Assembly: GCA_947652605.1 (NCBI GenBank)
Contig: OX393580.1
Span: 18,000,159-18,064,158 of the forward strand
Length of the DNA stretch: 64,000 nucleotides
Reading direction: 5' to 3'
Source of the DNA: Elmis aenea
Lineage: Eukaryota; Arthropoda; Insecta; Coleoptera; Elmidae
The notes under the pieces were generated by a model. The model did not search any database. It had not been told where the DNA came from and worked only from the letters and a program-made list of their open reading frames with translations. Below are positions 44,787 through 55,071 of the stretch, in pieces; positions within the stretch are counted from its first letter, which is position 1, and every line of letters begins with the position of its first letter. Both the position numbers and the translations under genes were made by a program.

Positions 44787-46291
44787 CAGGGATGGAATAA
44801 CGTTTTAAATCGTTACGTTATTGTATAACGTTATTTATTATTTGTTTTCGTTACATAACGTTATAAATAACGTTAAAAAAATGAATTGTTATGTTATATA
44901 ACGTTATATAACGTTACATAAATTATGATATACAGGGTGTTTCTTAAATAATGCGAAAAAATTCGGGAGGTGATTCCTTATCGAAATATAAGAGGGGTCT
45001 TTCATATAATTTTTTTTCCTTTAGGGTCTCCTTTCGGAGTTACACCCCTCTAAAGGGGATCGGTAAAATTGGGTTTTTATTTTATTTCTCAAATTTGTAT
45101 GTATGTAGGAGACTGATATTTGGTAGATGTTTTATACCTACTTATTAAAAGGTTTCCCATAGTAATATTTTGTAATCATCTCCCACCTTCACAGGGGGCT
45201 GAAAAGTGCGACCCCTGTTGTTTTTTATCAGAACGTTTTGGTGGGTTGAAATCTAGCAATTTGAATTTTTTTTTTGAAAACTTGATTTATTTAGGGTTTT
45301 TTTATTCTTTAACTGTTCTCGGTAAACCTACAGTTTTTGAGTTAAAAATTGGATGAATCAACATGAACCATCAAATATTCCAATATAAAACGATTCATTT
45401 TGGTGGTTACCATGGTTTGTTTATATTCATATTGGATAGAAGTGACAGGTGTAATTCATTTTGACGTTTACGCGGCGACAACGCTAAAACGCCCGTCAAT
45501 TCTACCCACGATGAACATAAACATCATATTCACTCATTTAATTTTTTACTCAAAACTGTAGGATTTACGAGAAAAACTAAAGAATAAAAAAAAATTCTAA
45601 ATCAATTAAACTAACAAAAAAAATGTTAATTGCAAAATTTCAACTACACAAAAAGTTTTGATTAAAAAACCATCAGGGGTCGCACTTATCAGCCCCCTAT
45701 GGTGGAAGATGATTGAAAATATTACTATGAGAAACCTTTTACTAAGTAAAAAACATCTATCGAATATCATTCTCCTACATTTATCTAAACTTTAGAAATA
45801 AAATAAAAACCCAATTTTACCGATCCCCTTTAGGGGGTTGTAACTCCGAAAGGAGACCCTAAAGAAAAAAAAAATATATGAAAGACCCCTCTTAATTTTC
45901 GATAAGGAATCACCTCCCGAATTTTTTCGCATTATTTAAGAAACATGCTGTATAAAAATAATTTTTATTTGTAACTCAGAAATTATTTTTGGGATCTGTG
46001 CCTAAATGTAAATTTTTAAAAATAGTACAAAATTACGTTGAGATATTTTATTTTCAGTTTAATTTCTAAAATACAAACAAAATATTATATCTTCTGAAAA
46101 TAAAAAGATCACCATACAAAAAATTAATTTGTAGAGAATAACAATGCAAAATAACTTTTAACGAAACGTTATCGGTTATTATAACGTTATATAACGTTAT
46201 AAAAATATCGTTACGTTATTGTATAAAAAATTACAATTGAATCGTTATTATAACGTTATCGGGTATCGTTACGTTACGTTTTCCATCCCTG
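44787..46291. mobile_element. hAT element with ATAACGTTAT repeats
   Basis: Ends CAGGGATGGAATAACG and the inverse of CAGGGATGGAAAACG, with a perfect 8-bp duplication ATTATAAA (44779-44786, 46292-46299). Each subterminal region of 100-150 bp is packed with the palindrome ATAACGTTAT and variants, about six or more per side. The duplication fits the nTnnnnAn pattern of Ac-type hATs. The middle kilobase is the foldback 44933-45950, so the original element was about 480 bp and non-autonomous. Confidence 0.92.
44933..45950. mobile_element. TA-flanked foldback inside the hAT element
   Basis: Ends CAGGGTGTTTCTTAAATAAT and the inverse (terminal CAGCATGTTTCTT) with TA at each side. The arms mirror each other over about 400 bp: GGGAGGTGATTCCTTATCGA, TTTCGGAGTTACA, CCCCTGTTGTTTTTTATCAG / CATCAGGGGTCGC. 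The centre near 45400-45540 is unpaired. No coding capacity. Confidence 0.85.
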
Positions 46292-46299
46292 ATTATAAA

Positions 46300-48318
46300 T
46301 TTATTACGTATTTCAGCATAAATCTCTTTTATACTCGTAATACCCGTAGAATAAAGGGACATAACGAAGTGATCTATTAATTTAGATAAAAATTAAACTT
46401 CCTTGCTCGGTTTTATGAAAACGCTACCGAAATCTTTATGAATCGTAAACACGACGAGACATAATCTTAGAAAATTATTTATGGCATCTCGTTTTATTGT
46501 CCGTTAAAATATTTATTTTAACGTGGTAAAAAAACAGTATGAAAAAGAAAGTGGGAGAAATGCTTGACAGTCTAAAGAAAGGATTTTATCGTGGTGAAAT
46601 TAGCGGTGTAAATTTTTTTAATAACGATGATGAAGTATAAAAAAACAGTTTTTACCTTTTACTTTTGTTTATTCCATTTAATCCCGGTTCAAAGTTCAAT
46701 TAACACTACACTTATGTTACAAATTTTTTTTTTTTACGTTACACTAAAAATTAGGACCAATTTTTGGCTAAAATTTTTGATGTTGTGAGACAGCTTGAAT
46801 CAAGTTAGCGATGTTTTGTACTTTCCCGCCAAATCGGCGCGCGTTCAAATTCACGGTCGGCAGTTCAAACCCTGACTACCGCAGAGACGCCCGGGCTGGA
46901 CCAGGATGCTGTGAGTAGCGCACATCCTTTCGTCCTGGCGCAAGCGTAAGGCCCCAATCGATATTATCAGCTATACGATACTATGCCCAACGTTAGGGCA
47001 AATGAATTGTAGAGAATTTTTATAGTTAATGGTTGTTCTGACTTATCAACTTAAACAAGTCTTCGTATTAGACTATTTTACAGCAAGTGGCCTTTCCAGT
47101 TTTTTTTTTAATCCTACAATACTGAGAAAATTGTTGATAGACCATCAACTGCCTATAAGGACAACCGCTTCGTAACGCTAATAATTTAAGGAAAAGAACA
47201 TAAACTCGAAAACCAAGTTTTTAATGCTCTTCAAATCATAGTCCAAACAGATATAAAAGAAATAGAAAAAGCACTGTCACAAGAAACTTTAAACACCAAA
47301 TTTATAGTAAAACCTGTATGACTTTGATCCAGTCAAGCACTTTCACTTTTCTAAGGCATTAAACTTTAGCGCAGTATATCAATAAAGTTTCCAAATACTT
47401 AAAGAAGTTTGCACAGACTTAGATTAAATTCTTTACGTTTAACTATTAGCTATTCCTGTTAACATGTGCAAAATTGCTCACACTTCATACAATTATCAAA
47501 GTTTCATTTCAACACCATTTAGATAATTTTCATAACTGCTTTAAAAATAAAACTTATTAAAAGCTTACCAGTGTTTAGCGTTCTAACTAACTAAAGCCAT
47601 AACTAACTTTTACAAAATTAAGCATAAATGAGCTTCAGATCACAAAAATGTAATAATATACTGGGTGTTTTTTTTTAAATCAAATGTTGGTTTTAATTTT
47701 GACCGCCCAGTATAGGACAAAAAAATTAAAAGTTAGTTTTTTTCTAACGCTGTATACCCTAATATTTTATTTTAATTAATGTGGATGAGTTAAATCTTTA
47801 AATAAACTTTTTTATGTACAATAAACTTTGGTTAAGGAGTCGGGTAATAATGATAATATGGTAAATAATTGCAAATAACTTGAAAACTATGCAATTTAGG
47901 CATAACTAATCTCCAACAAAAAAAAGCCACAAATAAACTGTAGATTTCAAAAATATAATAATGTACAGTGTGTTGTTTCTGAAAATTTAAAGTTGGTGTC
48001 AATTTTGAACACCCTGTATATGACAAAAACATTTTTAAAGATCTTAATAGTGGTCTAAGTGACGTTGATTCAAACGCCAATTAGTTTATTACTTTATTTT
48101 AATTAACGTATAAGATATGAACTTTTAAAGAACTTTTTTATATACCTACTGTAAAATTTGATGGAAATGTCGAGTTATAATCACAGCGTTGTAAATAAAT
48201 GCAAATAACATGAAAACTATGTAGTTTGCACATATCGTATGTGTAAAATTTCATTTATCTAAAATCAAAACTAAAGAGAATAAAAAGAGGTGTACCACAC
48301 TTAATTTACACCCTGTAT
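46300..48318. other. Non-coding stretch with decayed element pieces
   Basis: A GC-rich island at about 46830-46990 contains GCAGTTCAAACCCTGAC, which resembles an RNA polymerase III B box, but no convincing A box. Decayed ITm-type end pairs are seen at about 47659-47716 (ATACTGGGTG and CGCCCAGTAT) and 47963-48020 (TACAGTGTGTTG and GAACACCCTGTA). No gene. Confidence 0.45.
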
Positions 48319-48815
48319 ACAGTGTGTTCCTATACCTAAGCACAGCTATTTTTTAGATTTTTGGACTTTTTTGAAATTTTTTTGATTTTCATCGTGATGC
48401 TTAATTAATGTTATCTAATGCCGCCATTTTTTAAGAAAAAACGCTTAAATTTAGACCATGTCTAGGAGAAACCTTGGAGTACATGCTGGAATCTTTGCAA
48501 TCGATGCATTACTTATAGGGTGTCCAAAATTTAATTTTCTTTTAATACAACTTCAAATCACTGTAACTCTTTTTTTTCTTCAAATACGATGCCCAAACTT
48601 CTTTTTTATTTTTTAATGCAAAATAACATTCTGCATCAATCTGTATTAGCGTTTCCCATACCTACCTGCATCAATTTTCGAGTTATTACAAATGTTTGAA
48701 AAAGAAATTGCAACATTTTTAAATAGTACGTCTTGGAAATGACACATTGGCGACAAATGCCAATATAAATAACTGTAAACCACTTTTATAGCGTTTGTCT
48801 AAAGTATCCATGAAA

Positions 48816-49130
48816 ATGGAAAATAAAGAGTATTCAAACACGAATATTTTGAACATAATTTATATTCATGACGAATGTCACAAGACTATTAAAAGAACTT
48901 GCCGTGTGTTCAGTGAGAGGTATCCTCATTTGACTGTAATGACCAGACAGAAATTTCAATGAATTGAATCAATTTTTTTGCAAATTTAGAAGAGTGAAAT
49001 CTGCTAGTATTCGACCTAAGCGTGTGAAATAATGAAACTAACGAAGTTAACATACTGGGTTATTTTAATGCCCATCCTCAGCGGTCAATTCGATTGGCAG
49101 CGCAAGACTCGGGTTTAGCATACAGTGTAC
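48816..49130 (+). pseudogene. ITm transposase N-terminal helix-turn-helix
   Basis: The ATG at 48816 opens MENKEYSNTNILNIIYIHDE, then RTCRVFSERYPHLTVMTRQK and a stop. After frameshifts comes NETNEVNILGYFNAHPQRS, then IRLAAQDSGLAYSV, ending at the hAT insertion. This is the paired helix-turn-helix region that binds transposon ends in ITm transposases. The catalytic half is absent; what follows the insertion is the inverted arm. The same stretch survives in copy 2 (56160-56474). Confidence 0.75.
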
Positions 49131-49132
49131 AA

Positions 49133-49391
49133 CAGGGGTGTAAAACTCGCGACCCACATGCGGCCCGCAACGAACATTTTTGGGCGCGGCCAATATATCG
49201 GCACACAATAATAAATAATAAAATAACAAACCGACGCAGAATAAAAATAAGATAGGTAGAATTCGCTAAACGTTTTTTTAATTATACTCTTTTTTTGCTA
49301 TTATTAAACAACAACAACAAAATTTTTCGGCCCACCCAAAGTTAAACCTTGTTTGTACTGCCCAAGTTAGCCATTGCGTTTGACACCCCTG
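49133..49391 (-). mobile_element. hAT MITE (CAGGGGTGT ends), orientation A
   Basis: Begins CAGGGGTGTAAAACTCGCG and ends with the inverse of CAGGGGTGTCAAACGCAATG. The flanking 8-bp duplication is GTGTACAA (49125-49132) and GTGAACAA (49392-49399). GC-rich GCGGCCCGC near the left end and TTGGGCGCGGCCAATA further in. Its homologue at 56475-56709 is inserted in the same site of a sister foldback but reversed. The duplication centres on TGTACA, fitting nnnTAnnn. Confidence 0.9.
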
Positions 49392-50153
49392 GTGAACAAG
49401 CTACATTAAAAATGCACAACAGTTCTTTCGCACTTTCAATAATCTTGTGATATTGTCTATGAATGTAAAATAAATTCAAAATATCCGTGTGTGAATACTC
49501 TTGATATTCCATTTTTATGGATACTTCAGACAAACGCAATAAAAGTGGTTTACAGTTATTAGTATTGGCACTTGTCGTCATTCCCAAGGCTTACTATTTA
49601 TTTATGTTGTAATTTCTCTTAACTGTATCAAAAATTCTAAATAACTCAAAAATTGTTGCAGATAGGTATAGGAAACGCTATTACAGATTGATGCAGAATG
49701 TAATTTTGCATTAGAAATTGAAAAAAGAGTTGGGGCATTGTATTTAAAAACAAAACGAGTTTTAGTGGTCTAAAATTTTAGACATGGTCTAAATTTAAGC
49801 GGTTTTTCTTCAAAAATGGCGGCGTTAGATAATATTAAGCATCACGATGAAAATCGAAAAATTTCAAAAATGTCCAAAAATCTAAAAAATTATTGCACTT
49901 AGCTATAGGGAATGCTATTAGAAGTCCCTCTAAAATAACGTGTTAAATCTAAAAATGCAATAAAAAAATAGACCATTGTTTTTGAAATAAGAAAGTAGAC
50001 GTTAACTTTCGGTTTTTCCGGAAGTGTCGTCATATTGAAAATATTTTCAATAAACAGATCAGATGCCATCATGGTCATAACCAAAATTACGATCCATACC
50101 CTTTATCATTCTTCATATATTTTTAAGTCCCGCTCTCAATCAATCACCCTGTA

Positions 50154-50744
50154 TAGGGAGTTTAATCTTTTAAAAAACTGACTTATTCGTGTTTAAAGTT
50201 TGACTAAATGGACCTGATATGAGGAACACCTAGTGTATTTATTTAAAATTTTAACTAATCAAAAATCACTGACAATATTGTCAACTAACGCAGTGAGAAA
50301 TTATATCGCGCACCCCCGTGGGTACGCGAGATAATTTCCGGGGTGCGCGGGATAATTCCTAATAAATAAATATTTCTATTTCCACAGCATAATTTGGCAA
50401 ATTTTGTGATGAAACTTTTGTGATTTTTTATTTTAAGCTGCGCGCTAATCCTGCGACATTAAAGTAAGGGTGCGCGACCAAAAAAGTTTGGTGACCGCTA
50501 AACTAAGGTACCAAAGAAATTTGCTCTAATATAGCCAAGTTGTGAAATATCATTATTTTTTTACTCCTGTATCTGTGAGTATTTTTATAAAAACTCGATA
50601 ATATAATAACTCAAAAACGATTGATTTTAGATTCATAAAACCTCTATGTCTTTGGAAGAGAATTTAATTGTACATCTAAAAAAAATTAAGATATTCTGGG
50701 TGTTTTATTTTTAAAAATAAAGTGATGTTACGATGCGCACTGTA
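50154..50744. other. Spacer with a GC-rich hairpin
   Basis: At about 50298-50358, AATTATATCGCGCACCCC pairs with GGGGTGCGCGGGATAATT, giving a stem of about 18 bp, possibly a small foldback. The rest is AT-rich with no gene. Confidence 0.5.
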
Positions 50745-51345
50745 CAGGGTGGACCAAATTCGAATGTTTTACGGGGTATCTCGGTTACCGTAATAGAATA
50801 CGAAAATCTGATTTCGGTCTCTTGGGCTATTTTTTTGAGAAAATGACGCCTAATCTCAATGGCAACAATGGTAACCACAGTAAAATGTGTTTACACCTAA
50901 GGAAGATTCATCTGTTTAGAATGACCTATACAGGATGGACCAAATTCGAATGTTTTACGGGGTATCTCGGTTACCGTAATAGATAGCGAAAATCTGATTT
51001 CGGTCTCTTGGGATATTTTTTTGAGAAAATAACGCCTGTGCAATCAGATTTTTTCTATCGGATTCCATTTCGGCACTACAAACGAAAAATTAAATTTCAT
51101 CATTTTTGAAAATTTGCTGTAACTTCTTTATTTATTAAATTAGAACAAAATGTTATAGATGTTTTTTATACAGATTTTTATGCTTAATTTAAAAACAAAA
51201 GTAATTTTTTCTTCGCCTCCTTGACTTTCGAGATATGGAGTAAACTTACATTTTTTTAAATGGAAACACTAGTTGGCCATGACTTTATATGAAAGAGTAT
51301 TTTTTTAGCTTTTCAAAAATATATAGTTTTATATATTTTTTTGCA

Positions 51346-52749
51346 GCGAGAGGTGGCGACGCGACAACCGTGTACACGGCTCCGTCACATCGTGTTAGTT
51401 AAAGGAAGAAATTCAGCTGAAATAATAAAAAAGAAATAATAACAATTAAGAGAATCGAAGCTAAGCTATTAATACATTTAAAAATAGTTGTGAAAGTTAA
51501 AGTGATTTTGAATTTAATATAAGAAAGACATAATTTAAACATCAATAATAAAAACTTAAAAGTTTAAACGTACATCTAAGGGAAACGCTGAGTGCGCGAA
51601 ACGTAGGTAATTGACCCACGGCTATAATCTAGTGCAGCGCGTCAACTATAAACGAGTGCGGTTACTATAAGTGAACGATCTAATAGTGTGTGATAAATGG
51701 ACAAAGTATTTGACAGCAACAATGCACATTTTTAACTATCAAGAGAGAACAGAAATAAAACCGGACATTAATATGGAGGAGGTAAAAGCTATGTTGGAGA
51801 GCATTAGGAAGGAGTTGAGAGAAGGTTTTAATGAGTGCAATGAACAAATAAGAAAACTTACTGAAAAAATGATAGAGAGAGAAGAAAAAGGGGAAGAGGA
51901 AAAACAGGGCATGCAAAAGAGAATTAAAAGATTAGAAGACAGACCGGAAGCACAAGAAAAAGAAAGGAAAATAAACAACATAGTAAAAGCTATAAACACA
52001 CAGCAAGAAAAACTTGAAGGAGTGCAAGAATTCATTTGGAAGGAGATTGGAGCAAAAGTTGACGTGACAGAATCGTATAAGGTGGGAAAAAAGCCTGGGC
52101 AAAAAGTCATAATAGCTAGACTAGATAACAGCAGGCAAAACTTAGAGGTAATGAAAAACAAAAGCAAAATGAAAGGGAGAAAACTGTACACGACCAACTA
52201 CATACATGGGATGGAGTGGAACAGAAATTGGCAAGAAAGAAGGGAAAACAAACACTCGGGTTCAAAAAACTAACAAGCAAGTTTAAAGATGGGGTAATCT
52301 GGAATTCCCACATGAGTACCCCAAGCGGAAACATTGGGAATATAAATGACAATGAACAACGAAAAGGGACAGTAAATATAGGAACATGGAATACAACAAG
52401 CATACAAGGTAAAGAAGTAGAATTAGTAGAGGAATTCGACAATAGAAAATTAGTAATATTAAGATTAATGAAAACGAAGAAAAAAAGGAAAGGAATAGTA
52501 AAGCTCGACAAAGGGCATATATTAATAAAATATGATGGAAAACGCAGATAGAGAGAAAATATAAATAGAGGAAGACCAAGAATAAAATGGGAAAAAGAAG
52601 TGAGGAAGAAACTAGAAGAAAAAGGAGTCAGCTGGAGAGATGTGCCACAATTAGCTAACCATGGGAAGGAGTGGAGAAACATAACGCAGGAATGGAAAAG
52701 CATACCTCGACACCGAAAGGTACAAGAGGAATCGATTAAGAAGAAGAAG
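51346..52749 (+). mobile_element. Internally deleted non-LTR retrotransposon
   Basis: Starts GCGAGAGGTGGCGACGCGAC and ends in AAG repeats, with a target duplication of ATATATTT-TTGCA type (51331-51345) and ATATATTTGCA (52750-52760). It keeps a 5' leader of about 430 bp, a first reading frame with coiled coil, the start of an endonuclease domain, and the last 65 codons before the tail; reverse transcriptase is missing. The intact flanking duplication shows it moved as one piece, so it must have used enzymes from a full-length relative. A further reduced and split copy is at 12818-16173. Confidence 0.85.
51773..52273 (+). pseudogene. Non-LTR ORF1-like coiled-coil protein
   Basis: From ATG 51773 (an alternative in-frame ATG is at 51722) the frame runs about 165 codons to TAA 52273. 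MEEVKAMLESIRKELREGF begins a long heptad-like Glu/Lys/Arg helix to about residue 85. It continues through VQEFIWKEIGAKVDVTESYK and a segment QKVIIARLDNSRQNLEVMKN with the look of an ORF1 RNA-binding fold. The end WNRNWQERRENKHSGSKN is out of register with the frame that continues into ORF2 (EQKLARKKGKQ), so a frameshift near 52210 ends it early. The role by family is RNA chaperone binding of the element transcript. Confidence 0.7.
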
Positions 52750-52760
52750 ATATATTTGCA
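52340..52760 (+). pseudogene. Non-LTR ORF2 ends: endonuclease start and C-terminal tail
   Basis: RKGTVNIGTWNTTSIQGKEV followed by ELVEEFDNRKLVILRL is the first strand of an apurinic-type endonuclease, with the usual IGTWN motif. After MKTKKKRKGIVKLDKGHI it jumps, around 52535, to the extreme C-terminus: NRGRPRIKWEKEVRKKLEEK, then GVSWRDVPQLANHGKEW and IPRHRKVQEESIKKKK. The reverse transcriptase between them is deleted. The tail before the AAG run is nearly identical to that at 15970-16160. Confidence 0.7.
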
Positions 52761-53689
52761 AAAACTAACCAAGATTTGGCCAATTTTGTAAAAATTCGAT
52801 CAAAGTTTGCCATGATTTCGTAAACAACTGATGTTTGTAATTATTAAACAACTAAACGTCATTGCCAAGTAAATTCTGAAACAATCGCTACGTTTTTATC
52901 ACTTATAAAGTAATATTCTAACATATTAAATTTTTCAGAGTTCAAATTTAGCCATGTTCACAATACCACTATAAACAGCTATAAAATACAAAAGAATACA
53001 CGGATTTGCTTTAAAGTTAAAAAATGTACTTCAAAATGATGTTTAGTTGTTTAATAATTGCAAACATCAGTTGTTTACGAAACCATGGCCAACTTTGATG
53101 ATCGAATTTTTACAAAATTGGCCATATCCTGGTTATTTTTTGCAAAAAATATATAAAACTATATATTTTTGAAAAGCTAACAAAATACTCTTTTACATAA
53201 ATCATGGCCAACTAGGGTTTCCATTTAAAAAAATGTAAGTTTACTCCATATCTCGAAAGTCAAGGTAGTTATGAAAAAATTACTTTTGTTTTTAAATTAA
53301 GCATAAAAATCTGTATAAAAAACGTCTATAACATTTTGTTCTACTTTAATAAATAAAGAAGTTACAGCAAATTTTCAAAAATGATGAAATTTAATTTTTC
53401 GTCTGTAGTGCCGAAATGGAATCCGATAGAAAAAATCTGATTGCACAGGCGTTATTTTCTCAAAAAAATATCCCAAGAGACCGAAATCAGATTTTCGCTA
53501 TCTATTACGGTAACCGAGATACCCCGTAAAACATTCGAATTTGGTCCACCCTGTATAGGTCATTCTAAACAGATGAATCTTCCTTGTTGCCATTGAGATT
53601 ATGATTGTTATTAACAAAGGTAACCACAGTAAAATGTGTTTACACCTAAGGAAGATTCATCTGTTTAGAATGACCCATAGCTGAAAATA

Positions 53690-54898
53690 ATTTAAGGTTA
53701 TGTAGTAAATGACCACTATTAACTTTCATTTAAAAAAATATTATAAAGTTGTCACAAGACGAGATATTGATCCGTTATGTTACTTTTTGTACATAATGCA
53801 TAAGCCTGAAGTAGTTTTAGAATAATCCTTTAACCGTATGTACATTTCCTTAATAATTAACAATATTGGCATAAATCATCGTTAAAAATTGTATCTAGTT
53901 ATAGTTTTAAACAAATATCGTTTGTGATAAACAAATAAATCATATAAGTATCTTTTAATACTTAATACTTTTTATAGGATCAAAAGACCTAACGTTCCCT
54001 TATAGTTAATTGCTGTACTGTGACAATTTAAGTCTGTTAATACTAAAGAATTAAAATTCAATTAAATCTACTTTAATTCAGTTGGTAGTCGACGTATCCT
54101 AGAGGAATTTTTAAATGCACTTTAACGGTATCGAATGAATTAAATACTGGAATGCAACTCTTAATGAAACCTCTGCTAAGTAGAGGATTGGAAGCCGTCC
54201 AGGGCATTAAGCGAAGTACTCGATAGATTAGCCAATAAAACTGTCAGAACAACTGAGGATTTTAAAATGGCATTGCTCCCGAGTACTCCGAAGCTGTTCA
54301 AAAAGGCGAAATATGCGTTTATTAGATTCAAAACATTCTGTCAAGTTTTGATTTTAATCTTAGGAAAACTGTTCTAATTAAAAGTAACGCTTATAACTTA
54401 ATATTTTGTACTTTTTGCAAGAATAATTAGGATTGCCTCAGTTTGGTGCAAATTTTGATAGCTAAGGCATGAAAAACGTTGCCTGATTCATCTCTGATAC
54501 TCAATTTTCCAAATCTGCATTCTTGCACCATCTGCTGGAAAAATATCGAAACTCCTAGCCGTGAAAACAGCTCACAGTTTTCCCAATATCCGAAATTACT
54601 TGTATAGTTGCTTGCCTAACTTGGGCGTAAAATAGCGACAAATTTTATGTGTATTATGGGCGAATAAGCCATTTTCCATATTTAGTAATGCTTAAACAAT
54701 AATGGAACCTTTTACAACAATAATTAATAACGAACTCAGAAATGAGTTTTATATTTAATTAGAATACATATGTAAATACAATGATATACAAAAACTAAAT
54801 ACAAAAAAAAAATTAATCACTTAGGTTTCGTAAATTAACAACAAACGGTATTCTTAGGCTTTAATAGTAAGCTTGGTAAGTTTGGTAGGAAATAAATA
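53690..54898. other. Downstream flank of the receptor gene, no feature
   Basis: AT-rich sequence with no gene or repeat that I can support. It follows the 3' end of the minus-strand receptor. Confidence 0.45.
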
Positions 54899-54904
54899 TT
54901 TATT
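54899..54904 (-). promoter_or_regulatory. Polyadenylation signal of the receptor gene
   Basis: In minus orientation AATAAA begins on the base directly after the TGA stop (TGAAATAAA). If it is used, the 3' untranslated region is only about 20-30 bases. Confidence 0.5.
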
Positions 54905-55071
54905 TCAAAATTCCGTGTTGCTAATTTTTGTGGATTGTAATTTTGAAGTTGTAGTAAACGACGACATAACGCTCTGAGAAGACCTCCTTGAGAATGATAA
55001 AAATCCAATTTTGCTTTTTATAGCTCGAACTACCTTCGGTTTAAGGATAAATATGCAGAATATCAGTATTC
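54905..55071 (-). CDS. mthl: Receptor last exon with segment 7 and tail
   Basis: 167 bp. Acceptor TTTTCATTCATAG before 55071, after a short intron of only 58 bp (55072-55129). Gives GILIFCIFILKPKVV, a basic turn, and a tail SRRSSQSVMSSFTTTSKLQS that could be phosphorylated, then stop TGA at 54905-54907. Confidence 0.9.

Larger units (their letters stand above)
48319..50153 (+). mobile_element. ITm foldback, family F, copy 1
   Basis: The right end CAATCACCCTG-TA (to 50151) is a clear ITm-type terminus; the left end has a different short end, TACAGTGTGTTCC. The arms pair over about 400-500 bp: CTATACCTAAGCACAGC with its inverse near 49900, ATTTTTTTGATTTTCATCGT with its inverse near 49850, and AAACGCTTAAATTTAGACCATG. 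A transposase N-terminus lies in the centre (48816-49130), interrupted by the hAT MITE 49133-49391. A second copy is at 55473-57620. Confidence 0.85.
50745..53553. mobile_element. Composite foldback with duplicated left end
   Basis: The end CAGGGTGGACCAAATTCGAA occurs at 50745, again (CAGGATGGACC) at 50931, and inverted at the right ending 53553. Arms of about 420 bp from 50931 mirror 53130-53553 closely: TTTACGGGGTATCTCGGTTA, CAGATTTTTTCTATCGGATT, GTAACTTCTTTATTTATTAA. The flanking GGAAGATTCATCTGTTTAGA occurs upright near 50901, inverted near 53562 and upright again near 53650. The inner axis is a second hairpin (AACAACTGATGTTTG near 52825 and its inverse near 53085). A non-LTR element (51346-52749) sits in the left arm. 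Confidence 0.8.

Noticed and set aside
51680..52772. Long minus-strand frames rich in Phe and Ser
   Set aside because: They are antisense shadows of the Glu/Lys-rich retrotransposon ORF1 and tail.
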